Origin: Synergistaceae bacterium
GTDB taxonomy: Bacteria; Synergistota; Synergistia; Synergistales; Synergistaceae
Length of the DNA: 64,000 bases
Direction: 5' to 3'
Assembly (NCBI GenBank): GCA_031269245.1
Contig: JAISZL010000069.1
Span: forward strand, 1 to 64,000
Shown here: one piece after another, positions 32,388 through 41,724 of the stretch
Position numbering within the stretch: the stretch's first letter is position 1
How the letters are laid out: every line of letters starts with the position of its first letter
Program-made: the position numbers and the translations under genes
The notes under the pieces: model-generated
Databases searched by the model: none
What the model was told of the DNA's origin: nothing
What the model saw: the letters and a program-made list of their open reading frames with translations, nothing else

Positions 32388-35330
32388 TCAATCCGTTCTA
32401 TGTGACATAAAACATCCGCGAACGAGCAGGGGTATTGCCATCAGCAGGACAAGCATCGGCCTCCCGGTGTCGCACCCGCTCCCTCCATCCGCGCCGGAGT
32501 CGCCAACAAGCGCTCCACTCGTAAATGTCCCGTATCCCTTTACACTGCGGTCCTCGTTGCTGTACTGGATCGCGTACGTTGCGCCGTCACTGAGGGAGGA
32601 GACTTCCTCCGGTGTGAACGTCAGAGAGTACAGGCCAGGCTTGCCGGCGGCAGCCGCCTCTTTGCGGATGATGGCGGCGATGAACGATGCCCTGTGATTC
32701 TTTTCCACGAAATAAACGTGAAGAGGCATCCCGTCCCGTACATTCGCGTCGGCCACCGTGACGATGACCCCTCCGCCGTCAGTTTTCACCGCACTGGTGA
32801 TCGTGGCCCCGTCGTCGTCCAGAGCGTCCATATTCGTGTCATACGGAGCCTTAGGTGTGTTCAGCGGCGTCACAAAGACATCGAAGTCGTAGTATCCGTC
32901 CCCTCTGTCAACGATGGATGAAGCGCCAAGCGTTATGTAGTGCCGGTTCATCCCGCTGTCGAACGCGGGGGTCTTGACCGCGAACAGGCCCCTTTCCTTC
33001 ACCCTCCACGTCCTGTACACTCCATCGGAAGGAAGATACGCCCTAAGAGACGCCGCTCTGCGGAGGTCTCCGTAAACCGTCATAGTCTGCGCGTAGCCGT
33101 TGGCTATCCCCAGTGTGCCTCTGAGGGTAGCCAAGGCCGTGACGCTGTACGGTTTTACGTTGTACAGAAACACGTTGGTGAAGTCGAGAACAGGAATCTC
33201 CAAGGGCTCAGCCGCGCTTATCCCATCTGATCGCTCGCAGCGGTAGAACGGCACCTCTTTGCCTATGACGGCAGCCGGGTTTTTGATGTCCTTGCCAGCC
33301 CATGAACGCGTTGACATCGGCTCGAACAGCACCGCGGCGTAGTTCGCCATCTGCTGATCCATGCGGAATATGTAGCTGCCGGCCGGGAAACGTTTAGTTG
33401 TGTCTCCTGAAGTAACGCTTGTTATCTTCGACGCCGCGCCGAAACTCGAGCCGGCATCGGCTTTAACAACCGTATAAGCCCTGACGTTTATGTCCGCATC
33501 CTCAGTAAGGCGCTCAAACTTGAGGTTCAGGTGGCTCATGCGGAACGCAATCGTGTCGGCCATGATATCGGAGCCATCGACTATGTACGCGTACGGGCGA
33601 GAGACTTCAAACACAGGAAGGGTGCCGAAGCGTGAGTTTTTGCGCAAGCCCGGAACTTCCTCGGACGCCCCGTCCTGGTGATATATACCGTACGTCTCGA
33701 CGTTTGTATAGTTCATCGGAGCGTATGTCTGAGTGATGGCCATCTTGCGGGACGGATCCCCAACGTCGTTCATGACCGCGGCTCTGGCCGAGGCCACCTC
33801 GCTCTTCACGGCATCCAGATTGTCGATTACAGCCCTGATGTAGTAAAGCGAGGTGAGGTACTGCCCCATAACCCTCCTCGGGAGCTCCCAGCGCCCCCCG
33901 GCGCTCCTGCTCTCGGCGAGGAAGCTGATTCCGGGTACGAGGCCCATGGTGTTCCTGGCGGTTCCCGGGTCGAATCCACCCTCCGTGCTCGTGTTGTATG
34001 CTTCATACGCTGGAACGTTCCCGTTGGCATCGGCCCATTTCCGCATCTTATCCCTCTCACCAGCCGAAAGAATGTCGAGCGATACCAAGCCAGCGGTGCT
34101 GACGTCGCCGCTTATCTTGAGGCCATATCCTCCCTCAACGTACGGCGCCCAGTAGAATGGGCCGGTCGGGTTGGAGCCGAGGGCGAGGCTGGACACGATT
34201 TGCCGCTGGATGGACTCGGAGAGATTCCTGATGCCAGCCGGTATCAGCAGGTGATTGCCCCACTGCGTAGTCATCTGCTCCTTATAATAGACGACCGTCC
34301 CAGGCGCTTTATCCCTCAGGACTATCGCGCCATCCTGGTTTGAGTCGGTGGCATAAAGGAAACTGCCCCCATGCGGAATTTTTTTGGGCAAGTTGTAGTA
34401 GTTGTTGGAGCCGTACTCATGGGCATCGAGGCATACCTCGGGCATGTACTCCGAGAATATTCTGGCGTTTGCGCGAGAGACGGGCGTTCCCAGCCATAGG
34501 TTGTCCCTGTTCTGGTCGAGGCCGGACATCAATCTTCCGCTATATTCGCTCTGCCCGCCTCCAGGCCCGGCTGAGGTCCAGTAATCGGGGTCGCCGGCCG
34601 CCCATGTGTCGCCGGAAACCAAGCTCGTGCCCCTCTGATGAATTTTTGTGCCGTCCCCATTCATTCTCGGCAGTATGACTATGGATATCTTGTCGAGGAC
34701 GCCGCTCAAGTCCTCATGCCCTCTGGCGAGGCGCTGAGCCAGAAGTATAGCCCCGCCGCCGGCCGCGGCCTCGTTGCCGTGAACCTGAGCCCGAAGATAG
34801 AAGATGGGTTTGCCGAGCGCTCGCAAATTTTCGCCGCTCGGATCGGAAAGCCTGGGATGGCTGAATACCAGAAGGGGCATCCTTATGCCCTTCGGATAGT
34901 CGCCCATATAGCGTATCGCCATGCTGTCATTCGAGGGCTCCCCAGCCAGCTTCTCCAGGTATTCGTTCATCTGGGTATTTGTCAGAAACTTGACCGTCCC
35001 AATCGGGTTGTCGTAGTTCGCGTTCATGCCGCCGGCAAAATCCGGATGATCGCCGAACAGCGACAGGTCAGGGTCCGCAAAACGCGCCCTCACCTCAGGC
35101 GAATAGTGCGCTAGAGGATTGTCGACCTTGTTGCCGTTTTCGTCCCTCCACGAGAACCACATATTCGCGCTTTTGCTCTGGTCCAAGGTCCAATCGCCCG
35201 GAACCTCCCCCTCATTCCTCGGTTTCCCGGCTGAATTGCCCACCGCGTACGCCGCCGCGCAAAGAAATACAGCTATTGCCACAACGACAAACACCGCCCG
35301 CGACTTTCTAAAACCCCTTGCCGAATTCAC
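32388..35330 (-). CDS. Exported M14-family zinc carboxypeptidase with Synerg-CTERM tail
   Basis: About 980 residues. After a signal-like N-terminus (KSRAVFVVVAIAVFLCAAAYAVG) comes an M14 peptidase domain: QVHGNEAAAGGG gives the zinc-binding HxxE, CLDAHEYG the third zinc ligand and FLAESRSAGG the probable catalytic Glu. The second half has no motif that I recognise and may be beta-sandwich domains. The C-terminus GGSGCDTGRPMLVLLMAIPLLVRGCF fits the Synerg-CTERM sorting signal: Gly-rich, a key Cys, a membrane helix and a basic end. The enzyme is therefore probably anchored to the cell surface by an unknown processing system. GTG 35330 follows AAGGGGG at a good distance and is preferred to the ATG at 35381. 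Confidence 0.88.
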   Translation of the reverse strand: MNSARGFRKSRAVFVVVAIAVFLCAAAYAVGNSAGKPRNEGEVPGDWTLDQSKSANMWFSWRDENGNKVDNPLAHYSPEVRARFADPDLSLFGDHPDFAGGMNANYDNPIGTVKFLTNTQMNEYLEKLAGEPSNDSMAIRYMGDYPKGIRMPLLVFSHPRLSDPSGENLRALGKPIFYLRAQVHGNEAAAGGGAILLAQRLARGHEDLSGVLDKISIVILPRMNGDGTKIHQRGTSLVSGDTWAAGDPDYWTSAGPGGGQSEYSGRLMSGLDQNRDNLWLGTPVSRANARIFSEYMPEVCLDAHEYGSNNYYNLPKKIPHGGSFLYATDSNQDGAIVLRDKAPGTVVYYKEQMTTQWGNHLLIPAGIRNLSESIQRQIVSSLALGSNPTGPFYWAPYVEGGYGLKISGDVSTAGLVSLDILSAGERDKMRKWADANGNVPAYEAYNTSTEGGFDPGTARNTMGLVPGISFLAESRSAGGRWELPRRVMGQYLTSLYYIRAVIDNLDAVKSEVASARAAVMNDVGDPSRKMAITQTYAPMNYTNVETYGIYHQDGASEEVPGLRKNSRFGTLPVFEVSRPYAYIVDGSDIMADTIAFRMSHLNLKFERLTEDADINVRAYTVVKADAGSSFGAASKITSVTSGDTTKRFPAGSYIFRMDQQMANYAAVLFEPMSTRSWAGKDIKNPAAVIGKEVPFYRCERSDGISAAEPLEIPVLDFTNVFLYNVKPYSVTALATLRGTLGIANGYAQTMTVYGDLRRAASLRAYLPSDGVYRTWRVKERGLFAVKTPAFDSGMNRHYITLGASSIVDRGDGYYDFDVFVTPLNTPKAPYDTNMDALDDDGATITSAVKTDGGGVIVTVADANVRDGMPLHVYFVEKNHRASFIAAIIRKEAAAAGKPGLYSLTFTPEEVSSLSDGATYAIQYSNEDRSVKGYGTFTSGALVGDSGADGGSGCDTGRPMLVLLMAIPLLVRGCFMSHRTD

Positions 35331-35496
35331 CGCGTTACCCCCTTGTTTGAGCGACCGCCATGATCGCTCGGATTTAAGCACCCCTGATAAAATTTGCGCC
35401 GATACTTGCGGTTATAACGATGTAAACCTCAAATCGGAATGATTTGTCGGCGTACCACCCCCATTGCCCCTCTGCCTCCCTTGATTGGCGTTTCAT

Positions 35497-36660
35497 TTAA
35501 TTCGGCCCGGCCTCCTCGTCCAGGTCCCTCAAAAATCCGGAGACGCGCCTTAGTCCCTCCTCCAGCACGTCCGGCGAGTACGCGTAGCCGATGCGCAGAT
35601 ACCTGTCGAACTCGGGCCCGAAACAGGCGCCGGGCAGCAGGAACGTGCCGTCCTTCCTGTAGAGCCCGCGGCAGAAGTCCTCAGAGCCTATTTCGTAGTC
35701 GTAGCGCAGGAAGGCGGTCGTGCCGGCCTCCGGTTTCACGTAATCGATCCGGCGCTCCGAGTTCACCCACTCGTCGAGCATCGCGGCGCACCCGCGGACG
35801 ATGGACAGGTTGCGCTCGAATATCCTCCCCCTGTTCTTTATCGCGACGCACCCCAGGAGGTCGTCCAGCCTGCCGCAGCTTATAGTCGTGTAGTCGCGGC
35901 GGCACGCGGCCTCGTTTATGAAGCCCTCCGGCGCCACGACCCAGCCGAGCCTCAGCCCGGCGAGCGAGAAGCACTTCGACAGGCCGCACGTGACCACCGC
36001 GCGCTCACAGAGGTCGAAGGCGGACGGTATTTCCGCGGACTGGTCGTGAACCATGAAGCGATACGCCTCGTCGCAGTAGAGCCACGCGTTCACTGACTCC
36101 GCCGCGCGGGCTATCTCCCTCAGCTCGGACTGGCTCATGACGGTCCCCGTCGGATTGTTGGAGTTGTTCACGCAGATCGCCTTCGTCCGATCCGAGATCA
36201 TGCCCTTCAGCTCGTCCACGTCGGGCTTGAAACCGTTTTCGTATCTGAGGCGCAAGAGCTTGACGGATGCGCCGAAGGACTCCGGGATGCTGTAGAGCTG
36301 CTGATACGTCGGATACGCGCATACGACCTCGTCTCCCGGCTCGATCATCGTATAGAGCGAGATGAAGTTCGCCGCCGAGCCTCCGTTCATCACCATGACG
36401 TTGCCACGGCCCGCGCGTCCGTACATGGAGGCGATGGACTCCAGCAACTCGTCGCTCCCAAGGATATCGCCATACGAGAGGCGCAGCTTCATCATTCGCT
36501 CCACAATCTCCTCGCGCGCGCCGGATGTGCCGGACGCGTCAGAAATGTCGAGTAACTCCTCCATCGTCATGGAGTCCACGCATGTCTCGGCGAGGTTGGT
36601 CACCGCGCCTGTCTCCCACTCGTTCATCCACTGCTCTACCCCGAACGGCGCGATCTTCAT
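35497..36660 (-). CDS. PLP-dependent aminotransferase, class I/II
   Basis: A 387-residue fold-type I enzyme. The cofactor-binding features are NGGSAANFISLYTMIEPGDEVV (phosphate loop region), CAYPTYQQLY (aromatic stacking), NNSNNPTGTVMS, YCDEAYRF (Asp for the pyridine nitrogen) and SKCFSLAGLRLGW, in which Lys forms the Schiff base. LRIGYAYS provides the substrate carboxylate Arg. Members of this subgroup act on varied amino acids and the substrate is not predictable here. The track start (36717) is replaced by ATG 36660, which follows a GAGG site and gives the family N-terminus. The gene is monocistronic. Confidence 0.88.
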   Translation of the reverse strand: MKIAPFGVEQWMNEWETGAVTNLAETCVDSMTMEELLDISDASGTSGAREEIVERMMKLRLSYGDILGSDELLESIASMYGRAGRGNVMVMNGGSAANFISLYTMIEPGDEVVCAYPTYQQLYSIPESFGASVKLLRLRYENGFKPDVDELKGMISDRTKAICVNNSNNPTGTVMSQSELREIARAAESVNAWLYCDEAYRFMVHDQSAEIPSAFDLCERAVVTCGLSKCFSLAGLRLGWVVAPEGFINEAACRRDYTTISCGRLDDLLGCVAIKNRGRIFERNLSIVRGCAAMLDEWVNSERRIDYVKPEAGTTAFLRYDYEIGSEDFCRGLYRKDGTFLLPGACFGPEFDRYLRIGYAYSPDVLEEGLRRVSGFLRDLDEEAGPN

Positions 36661-36839
36661 ATCATCCTCAAACTCCCTTCCTAAATTTAACGAAGAGCCC
36701 ATCGAAACCGCGAACACATCCCCTCCGGATGCGCATACGTCAAGGCTTTCTAACGGAGATACTTAAGATATTGACGGCGAATCAGGTGTTCTTTCAATAT
36801 GTTTTAAAGTATATTATCACTATTTGACGTGATATGGAA

Positions 36840-37018
36840 GGTGTAGCTCGAAAAAAAGACGGCAAGTTCGAAGGAATTTTTTCGGTCGGTCTCCAGCGCC
36901 GCCGTCACGCCGCCAGCCTGTCGTTTGAAGGGGGTTCCCAGCGACATGCCCGCCTCCGCGCGCGCCTTCCCGCCCTTGGCGTATGCTCGTTCATTCTCCC
37001 GCCCGTTTATATTTTTTC
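36840..37018. other. Intergenic region without recognised gene
   Basis: The gap between the aminotransferase and glgC (about 440 bp in all) begins AT-rich, with a plausible promoter area for the aminotransferase near 36.79-36.84 kb. It continues GC-rich with no ribosome site or protein-like ORF, and ends in the inverted repeat listed next. Confidence 0.4.
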
Positions 37019-37073
37019 GAGGAAACGCTGATTTATTATAATATCGGTTTGGCCATTCAATCAGCGTTTCCTC
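37019..37073. repeat. 15-bp perfect inverted repeat downstream of glgC
   Basis: GAGGAAACGCTGATT (37019-37033) and AATCAGCGTTTCCTC (37059-37073) are exact inverted copies around a 25-base AT-rich loop holding TATAAT. A T-run follows on neither side. The same right arm AATCAGCGTTTCCT recurs before the HAD gene (about 45.15 kb), and a variant AATCAGCGTTTTCGT before the ABC genes (about 53.02 kb). Confidence 0.8.
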
Positions 37074-37098
37074 AAATATATGGACCGGCCGGATCGAG

Positions 37099-38400
37099 TC
37101 AGAACGACGAGAACATCATCTCATCGTCGAATCTCGAGTTGTCCTGTATCTGCAAATTCTTTCTGAGCTGTATCTTCGGCATGGGAACCACCACTATGCC
37201 CGAATTCTTGTCCACGTGAAATTTCTCCGAGTCGGTGTCGGAATTGTATCCTATGACGGTATTGGACGGTATGACATTGTGAGCGTCCACTATCGCCCTG
37301 CGGAGCTTGCAGTTCTCCCCTATCACCACCCCCTGTCCTATTATGCACTCCTCCAGCACGGAGCCGGGGTTAATTACACAGTGGCGGGACAGGACGCAAC
37401 GGTGTACCACCGCTCCAAGCACCTGGCTCGCCTCGGCTCTGAGACAGCCCTCGACTGAGCTGCTCATACCCTTGGCCGGATACGTGAAGCCGGGCGGGTC
37501 GGAGAACGACACGGTGCGGACCGGCCACTGCGAGTTGAAGAGCGTCAGCGACGACGGGTGCTGAAGGAGATCCATGTGGGCGTCCCAGTACGCCTTCAAG
37601 GTACCCACGTCCTTCCAGTAGGGGCTGTCGTTCCCCGGTATGACGTTATTGGAGAAGTCATACGCCATCATCTTGCACTTGCCGCAGATACCGGGCAGTA
37701 TGTCGCGGCCGAAGTCGTGCGTGCTGGAATCGTCCTGGCTGTCGGTAAGGATCGCCTCCTCCAGGATTTCGCGGGAGAAGATGTAGTTTCCCATCGACAC
37801 GTAGCTGTAACCCCGGCTCGATTTCACCTCCGGCGGGTTCGCCGGCTTCTCGACGAACCCATCCACCACGCTGTTATCGGAGGCTGATATGCAGCCGAAC
37901 TGAGAGGCCTCGTTCACGGGTACCCTCTTCGCGGCCACCGTTATGTCGGCCTTGTTCTCGACGTGGAACTGCAGCATCTGGTCTATGTCCATCTTGTAGA
38001 TGTGATCGGCGGCGAATATGCAGACGTAGTCGGCGTTGAACATGGTGACGAGGTGGAGGTTCTGGTATATCGCGTCGGCGGTGCCCTCGTACCATCGCTC
38101 GTCGTTCCACATCTGGGCAGGCGCTACGGTGACGAAGTAATTCCTGCCGCGAAGAGCGGGGCCGAACTGCCAGCCCTGCGTTATATGCTCCTGGAGTGAC
38201 TGGCTTTTGAACTGCGTAAGACAATAGATCGAGTATATCCCACTGTTTACCAGGTTGGAGAGCGCAAAGTCAACTATGCGGTATTTCGCGGCAAAAGGAA
38301 CGGCGGGCTTGGACCGATACTTGGTGAGCGGCATCAGCCTTTCGCCCTTGCCTCCAGCTAAAACCATAGCCAAAACTCTGCCATATCTTCCCTGCTTCAT
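37099..38400 (-). CDS. glgC: Glucose-1-phosphate adenylyltransferase
   Basis: A 433-residue enzyme making ADP-glucose from ATP and glucose 1-phosphate, the committed step of bacterial glycogen synthesis. The nucleotide-binding start VLAMVLAGGKGERLMPLTKYRSKPAVPF is typical, followed by YRIVDFALSNLVNSGI, WYEGTADAIYQN, FVEKPANPP and the C-terminal left-handed beta-helix (INPGSVLEECIIGQGVVIGENCKLRRAIVDAHNVIP). Last gene of the glycogen operon, 52 bases after glgA. These enzymes are usually controlled by glycolytic intermediates. Confidence 0.97.
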   Translation of the reverse strand: MKQGRYGRVLAMVLAGGKGERLMPLTKYRSKPAVPFAAKYRIVDFALSNLVNSGIYSIYCLTQFKSQSLQEHITQGWQFGPALRGRNYFVTVAPAQMWNDERWYEGTADAIYQNLHLVTMFNADYVCIFAADHIYKMDIDQMLQFHVENKADITVAAKRVPVNEASQFGCISASDNSVVDGFVEKPANPPEVKSSRGYSYVSMGNYIFSREILEEAILTDSQDDSSTHDFGRDILPGICGKCKMMAYDFSNNVIPGNDSPYWKDVGTLKAYWDAHMDLLQHPSSLTLFNSQWPVRTVSFSDPPGFTYPAKGMSSSVEGCLRAEASQVLGAVVHRCVLSRHCVINPGSVLEECIIGQGVVIGENCKLRRAIVDAHNVIPSNTVIGYNSDTDSEKFHVDKNSGIVVVPMPKIQLRKNLQIQDNSRFDDEMMFSSF

Positions 38401-38452
38401 GGTGTCTTATCCCTCTCCCCTCCGCATGTTTTTGCATCGAGTCAACGTGCCG

Positions 38453-39931
38453 TTATGTCAGCGAATCCCCATTTCTCAAGCTGTGGTAAAGATCGATGTA
38501 AGACGCTGTGGACGAGTCCCAGGAAAAATCGGCCGACATCGCGTTCCTCACCAGGTTCTCCCAGCGGTCGCGATCGTGATACGCTTCGATCGCCCTGTAC
38601 ATCGCCTTCAGAAGCTCGTCGGTCGAATAATCGCTGAACACGAAGCCGGTCCCGTCGGCCGAGTCGTCGAAGTCGATCACGGTGTCGGCCAGCCCTCCGG
38701 TGCCTCGCACCACCGGGATCGAGCCGTAAGACATCGCGATCATCTGTGAGAGCCCGCACGGCTCGAACAGTGACGGCATCGCCGTAATGTCGGAGCCGGC
38801 ATAGGCGAGGTGAGCCAGCTCCTCGTCGAAACCGGTGTGACACCAGAAGTAGTCAGGATATGTCCTCTTGAATTGCTGGGCCCAGTCCTCGTACTGCGGC
38901 TGCCCCGAGCCTATGATCACCGCGCGGCATGTGTCAACCATCAGCCAGTCGAGCGAGGTGAAGAGAATGTCTATGCCCTTCTGCTGCACCAGCCTTCCCA
39001 CGAACGCTATGATGGGTTTGCCGTCGTCGGCCCAATCGCAGACGCCGAGCAATTTCCTCCTGCTCTCCAGCTTGCCCGGCAGGTTACCGACATCGTACGG
39101 CGCGGGAAGATAAGCGTCGTTCCTCGGGCTCCACACGTCGTAGTCGATGCCGTTCAATATGCCGGAGAGCTTCCCCTTCAGGGACGAGAACACCCCATGC
39201 AACCCAAACCCCCCATCCGCGGTCTGGATATCCCACGAATAGTGGGGGCTGACCGTCGTTATCGCGTCAGACGAGATAATACCTCCCTTCAGCAAATTGG
39301 CCTGGCCGTAGAACTCCATCCCGTCGATGGCAAAGGCGTCCTTGGCCAGCCCCCACGACACGAGCGCGGAGGGATCCACGATGCCTTGGTGGGCCAGGTT
39401 GTGTATGGTCAGCACGACGTCATACTCCGCCCTCATCGCGCGATAATGCCTGTGCCAGCGGAGCGCTATGGGCAAAATCGCGCTGGTCCAATCGTGAGCG
39501 TGGAGTATGTCGGCCTTCCACCCCGCGCGGCTCGGGATCTCAATCGCCGCGAGGGACAAAAAGGCGAACGGCATAACCGACGCGTTGGACAGCGCCTCCG
39601 GGTAAATATCGGGGTTGGCGAAAAGTTCCGGCTGGTCCAGCAGGTAAACCTGCACCCCCTCCACCTCCGCCTGATATACTGAGGCGGAGTATACCCTCCA
39701 GTCAAGAGCTATGTTTATTTTCTCTTTGAGAACGGAACATTTATATCTGTTTTTTTTGACGATGTCCATCACTCCGGGGAACGCCGGCAGCAATACCCTG
39801 GCGTCAACCCCGTTTTTGCAAAGCGACTTGGGCAGAGATCCCAGCACGTCGCCAAGCCCGCCCCTCTTTGCCAGAGGGGCCATCTCCGCCGTCACATGAA
39901 GAGCTTTGAGGCCGCCATTCGATCTTTTCAT
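38453..39931 (-). CDS. glgA: Glycogen synthase
   Basis: A GT5 family enzyme of 492 residues that transfers glucose from ADP-glucose to growing alpha-1,4-glucan. KALHVTAEMAPLAKRGGLGDVLGSLPKSL contains the ADP-glucose loop (the usual KTGGL appears as KRGGL). HAHDWTSAILP and the C-terminal MPSLFEPCGLSQMIAMSYGSIPVVRGTGGLADTV are typical of the family. The track start at 40060 overlaps glgP; ATG 39931 gives the standard N-terminus and lies 14 bases after the glgP stop. Confidence 0.96.
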   Translation of the reverse strand: MKRSNGGLKALHVTAEMAPLAKRGGLGDVLGSLPKSLCKNGVDARVLLPAFPGVMDIVKKNRYKCSVLKEKINIALDWRVYSASVYQAEVEGVQVYLLDQPELFANPDIYPEALSNASVMPFAFLSLAAIEIPSRAGWKADILHAHDWTSAILPIALRWHRHYRAMRAEYDVVLTIHNLAHQGIVDPSALVSWGLAKDAFAIDGMEFYGQANLLKGGIISSDAITTVSPHYSWDIQTADGGFGLHGVFSSLKGKLSGILNGIDYDVWSPRNDAYLPAPYDVGNLPGKLESRRKLLGVCDWADDGKPIIAFVGRLVQQKGIDILFTSLDWLMVDTCRAVIIGSGQPQYEDWAQQFKRTYPDYFWCHTGFDEELAHLAYAGSDITAMPSLFEPCGLSQMIAMSYGSIPVVRGTGGLADTVIDFDDSADGTGFVFSDYSTDELLKAMYRAIEAYHDRDRWENLVRNAMSADFSWDSSTASYIDLYHSLRNGDSLT

Positions 39932-39945
39932 CCGCCTAGCTACCC

Positions 39946-41682
39946 TTAGTGGCCTCGGAACACCGTGCCGTAAGCCTTCTCGCAGTACTCCTTCACGACC
40001 CTGTGCGTGTTGAAGTAGCTGGCGTTGAGCGCTATCGTGTGCTTCATCATCCATATCCACTTGCGCCTGTCGTTGTAATACGTCGGGATCACCTTGTCCT
40101 CTAGTTTGTTGTAGAGGTCGAGGGCATCCTGCATCTCGTCGTACTCAATCAGGTCCACCTCGCTCGGCTCCGGCCCGATGGACCAGCCGGTGACGTCCTC
40201 GATCCAGCCCTCTATCCACCATCCGTCCAGAACGGAGAAGTTCATGACCCCGTTGTGCACGCACTTCATCCCGCTGGTCCCTGAGGCCTCCCTCGGGCGT
40301 ATCGGGGTGTTGAGCCAGATGTCGACGCCGGCGGTGAGTATCTGGGCCAGCTCCATGTTGTAGTTCTCCATGAACACGATGGGGAGGGCCGAGCCTATCT
40401 CCTTCGAAAGATCTATTATGCGCTTTATGATATCCTTGGCCGGCTCGTCGTGGGGGTGCGCCTTGCCGGCGAAGATGAACTGCACTCGCCCAGAGCCCAC
40501 GTCAAGAAGCCTCTTCACGTCCGAGAAGAGCAGGTCCGCGCGCTTGTAGGTGGCGGTTCTGCGGGCGAACCCTATCGTCAGCACATCGGGGTCCAACTCG
40601 ACGCCCGTCTCCTCGAGCACCCTCGCGAAGAGCCTCATCTTGGCCGCCTGGTGCGCCTTCCAGATGTCGGCCTCGGGCAGTTGGAGCGCCTGTACCAGGC
40701 GGCTCGGGTCGTTCCTCCACGCCGGTATGTATTTGTCGTACAGGCGGGCGAAGCCCGGGCACGTCCACGTGGTCGAGTGGACGCCGTTCGTCACGAAATC
40801 CACGTTCTCGCAGCCGAACATCTTCCTGCTGACCTCGGCGTGTTTTTTCGAGACCGCGTTGACGTAGTGGCTGAACTTCAGCCCGAGATCGGTCATGGAC
40901 ACGCCTCCCCCTCCGAGCATCCTGCGAAGGCGGGTCGCGTTCTGGTCGTCGACCACGGAGGATATCAGGTCGAACGGGAAATAGTCGTGTCCCGCCGCCA
41001 CAGGTGTGTGAGTCGTGAAGATGACCTCGTCGCGAACCTTATCGAAGTCCTCGTAGCCGAGCTCGCGCGTCAGCTCCAGGGAGATGAAACCGGCATGGCC
41101 CTCGTTCAGGTGAAACGTCTTGACGTTGTTGTACCCGAGGTCGCGCAGAAGGCGCAGGCCGGCGACGCCGAGTATCATCTCCTGGCAGAGGCGATAGCGG
41201 CTGTCCCCGCCGTATAGCTCCCACGTCAGGCTCCTGTCGCTCGGCGAGTTGTCCTTGATGTCGGTGTCGAGGAAGTAAATCGGGAGCGGGTAGCCGGAGT
41301 GGCCGTTGTATATATATCCCCAAGCCTTCACCAATATAGTGCGCCCCTCGAGCACGATCGACACTTGGTTGTCGAGCCGAACCAGGAGCTTGTCCGGTTC
41401 CCACTCGACGGGCTTCTCTATCTGCCGCCCCTCGGGGGTCAGCTCCTGGCGGAAATACCCCTTGCGGTAAAGGAGGGTGACTCCGACGGCGGGAATCCCG
41501 AGGTCCGCCGCGCTCTTCAGGATATCGCCGGCCAGGATGCCAAGCCCTCCCGAGTAGGTTGGAAGGTCATGGGAGATGCCGATCTCCATGGAAAAATAAG
41601 CCACGCTCCTGAAAATCGGGTTGCGCTCAAAGGTGGTCATCATCGAAGTTGTGATATTCTCGCCATACGTCAGCATTGACAT
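39946..41682 (-). CDS. glgP: Alpha-glucan phosphorylase (short GlgP type)
   Basis: A 578-residue PLP enzyme that releases glucose 1-phosphate from glycogen or maltodextrin, or runs in reverse. VAYFSMEIGISHDLPTYSGGLGILAGDILKSAADLG is the hallmark of the short alpha-glucan phosphorylase group, and REASGTSGMKCVHNGVMNFSVLDGWWIEGW has the Lys region that binds pyridoxal phosphate. It is much shorter than E. coli GlgP (about 800 residues), as expected for this group. GGAGGT precedes its ATG. It is second in the glycogen operon. Confidence 0.95.
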   Translation of the reverse strand: MSMLTYGENITTSMMTTFERNPIFRSVAYFSMEIGISHDLPTYSGGLGILAGDILKSAADLGIPAVGVTLLYRKGYFRQELTPEGRQIEKPVEWEPDKLLVRLDNQVSIVLEGRTILVKAWGYIYNGHSGYPLPIYFLDTDIKDNSPSDRSLTWELYGGDSRYRLCQEMILGVAGLRLLRDLGYNNVKTFHLNEGHAGFISLELTRELGYEDFDKVRDEVIFTTHTPVAAGHDYFPFDLISSVVDDQNATRLRRMLGGGGVSMTDLGLKFSHYVNAVSKKHAEVSRKMFGCENVDFVTNGVHSTTWTCPGFARLYDKYIPAWRNDPSRLVQALQLPEADIWKAHQAAKMRLFARVLEETGVELDPDVLTIGFARRTATYKRADLLFSDVKRLLDVGSGRVQFIFAGKAHPHDEPAKDIIKRIIDLSKEIGSALPIVFMENYNMELAQILTAGVDIWLNTPIRPREASGTSGMKCVHNGVMNFSVLDGWWIEGWIEDVTGWSIGPEPSEVDLIEYDEMQDALDLYNKLEDKVIPTYYNDRRKWIWMMKHTIALNASYFNTHRVVKEYCEKAYGTVFRGH

Positions 41683-41724
41683 CTTCTGCTACCTCCGCTT
41701 CCACTAATTAAATGGTACGCTGTC

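Noticed and set aside
36834-37031. 65-residue ORF upstream of the aminotransferase
   Set aside because: No ribosome site and low-quality sequence running into the inverted repeat.
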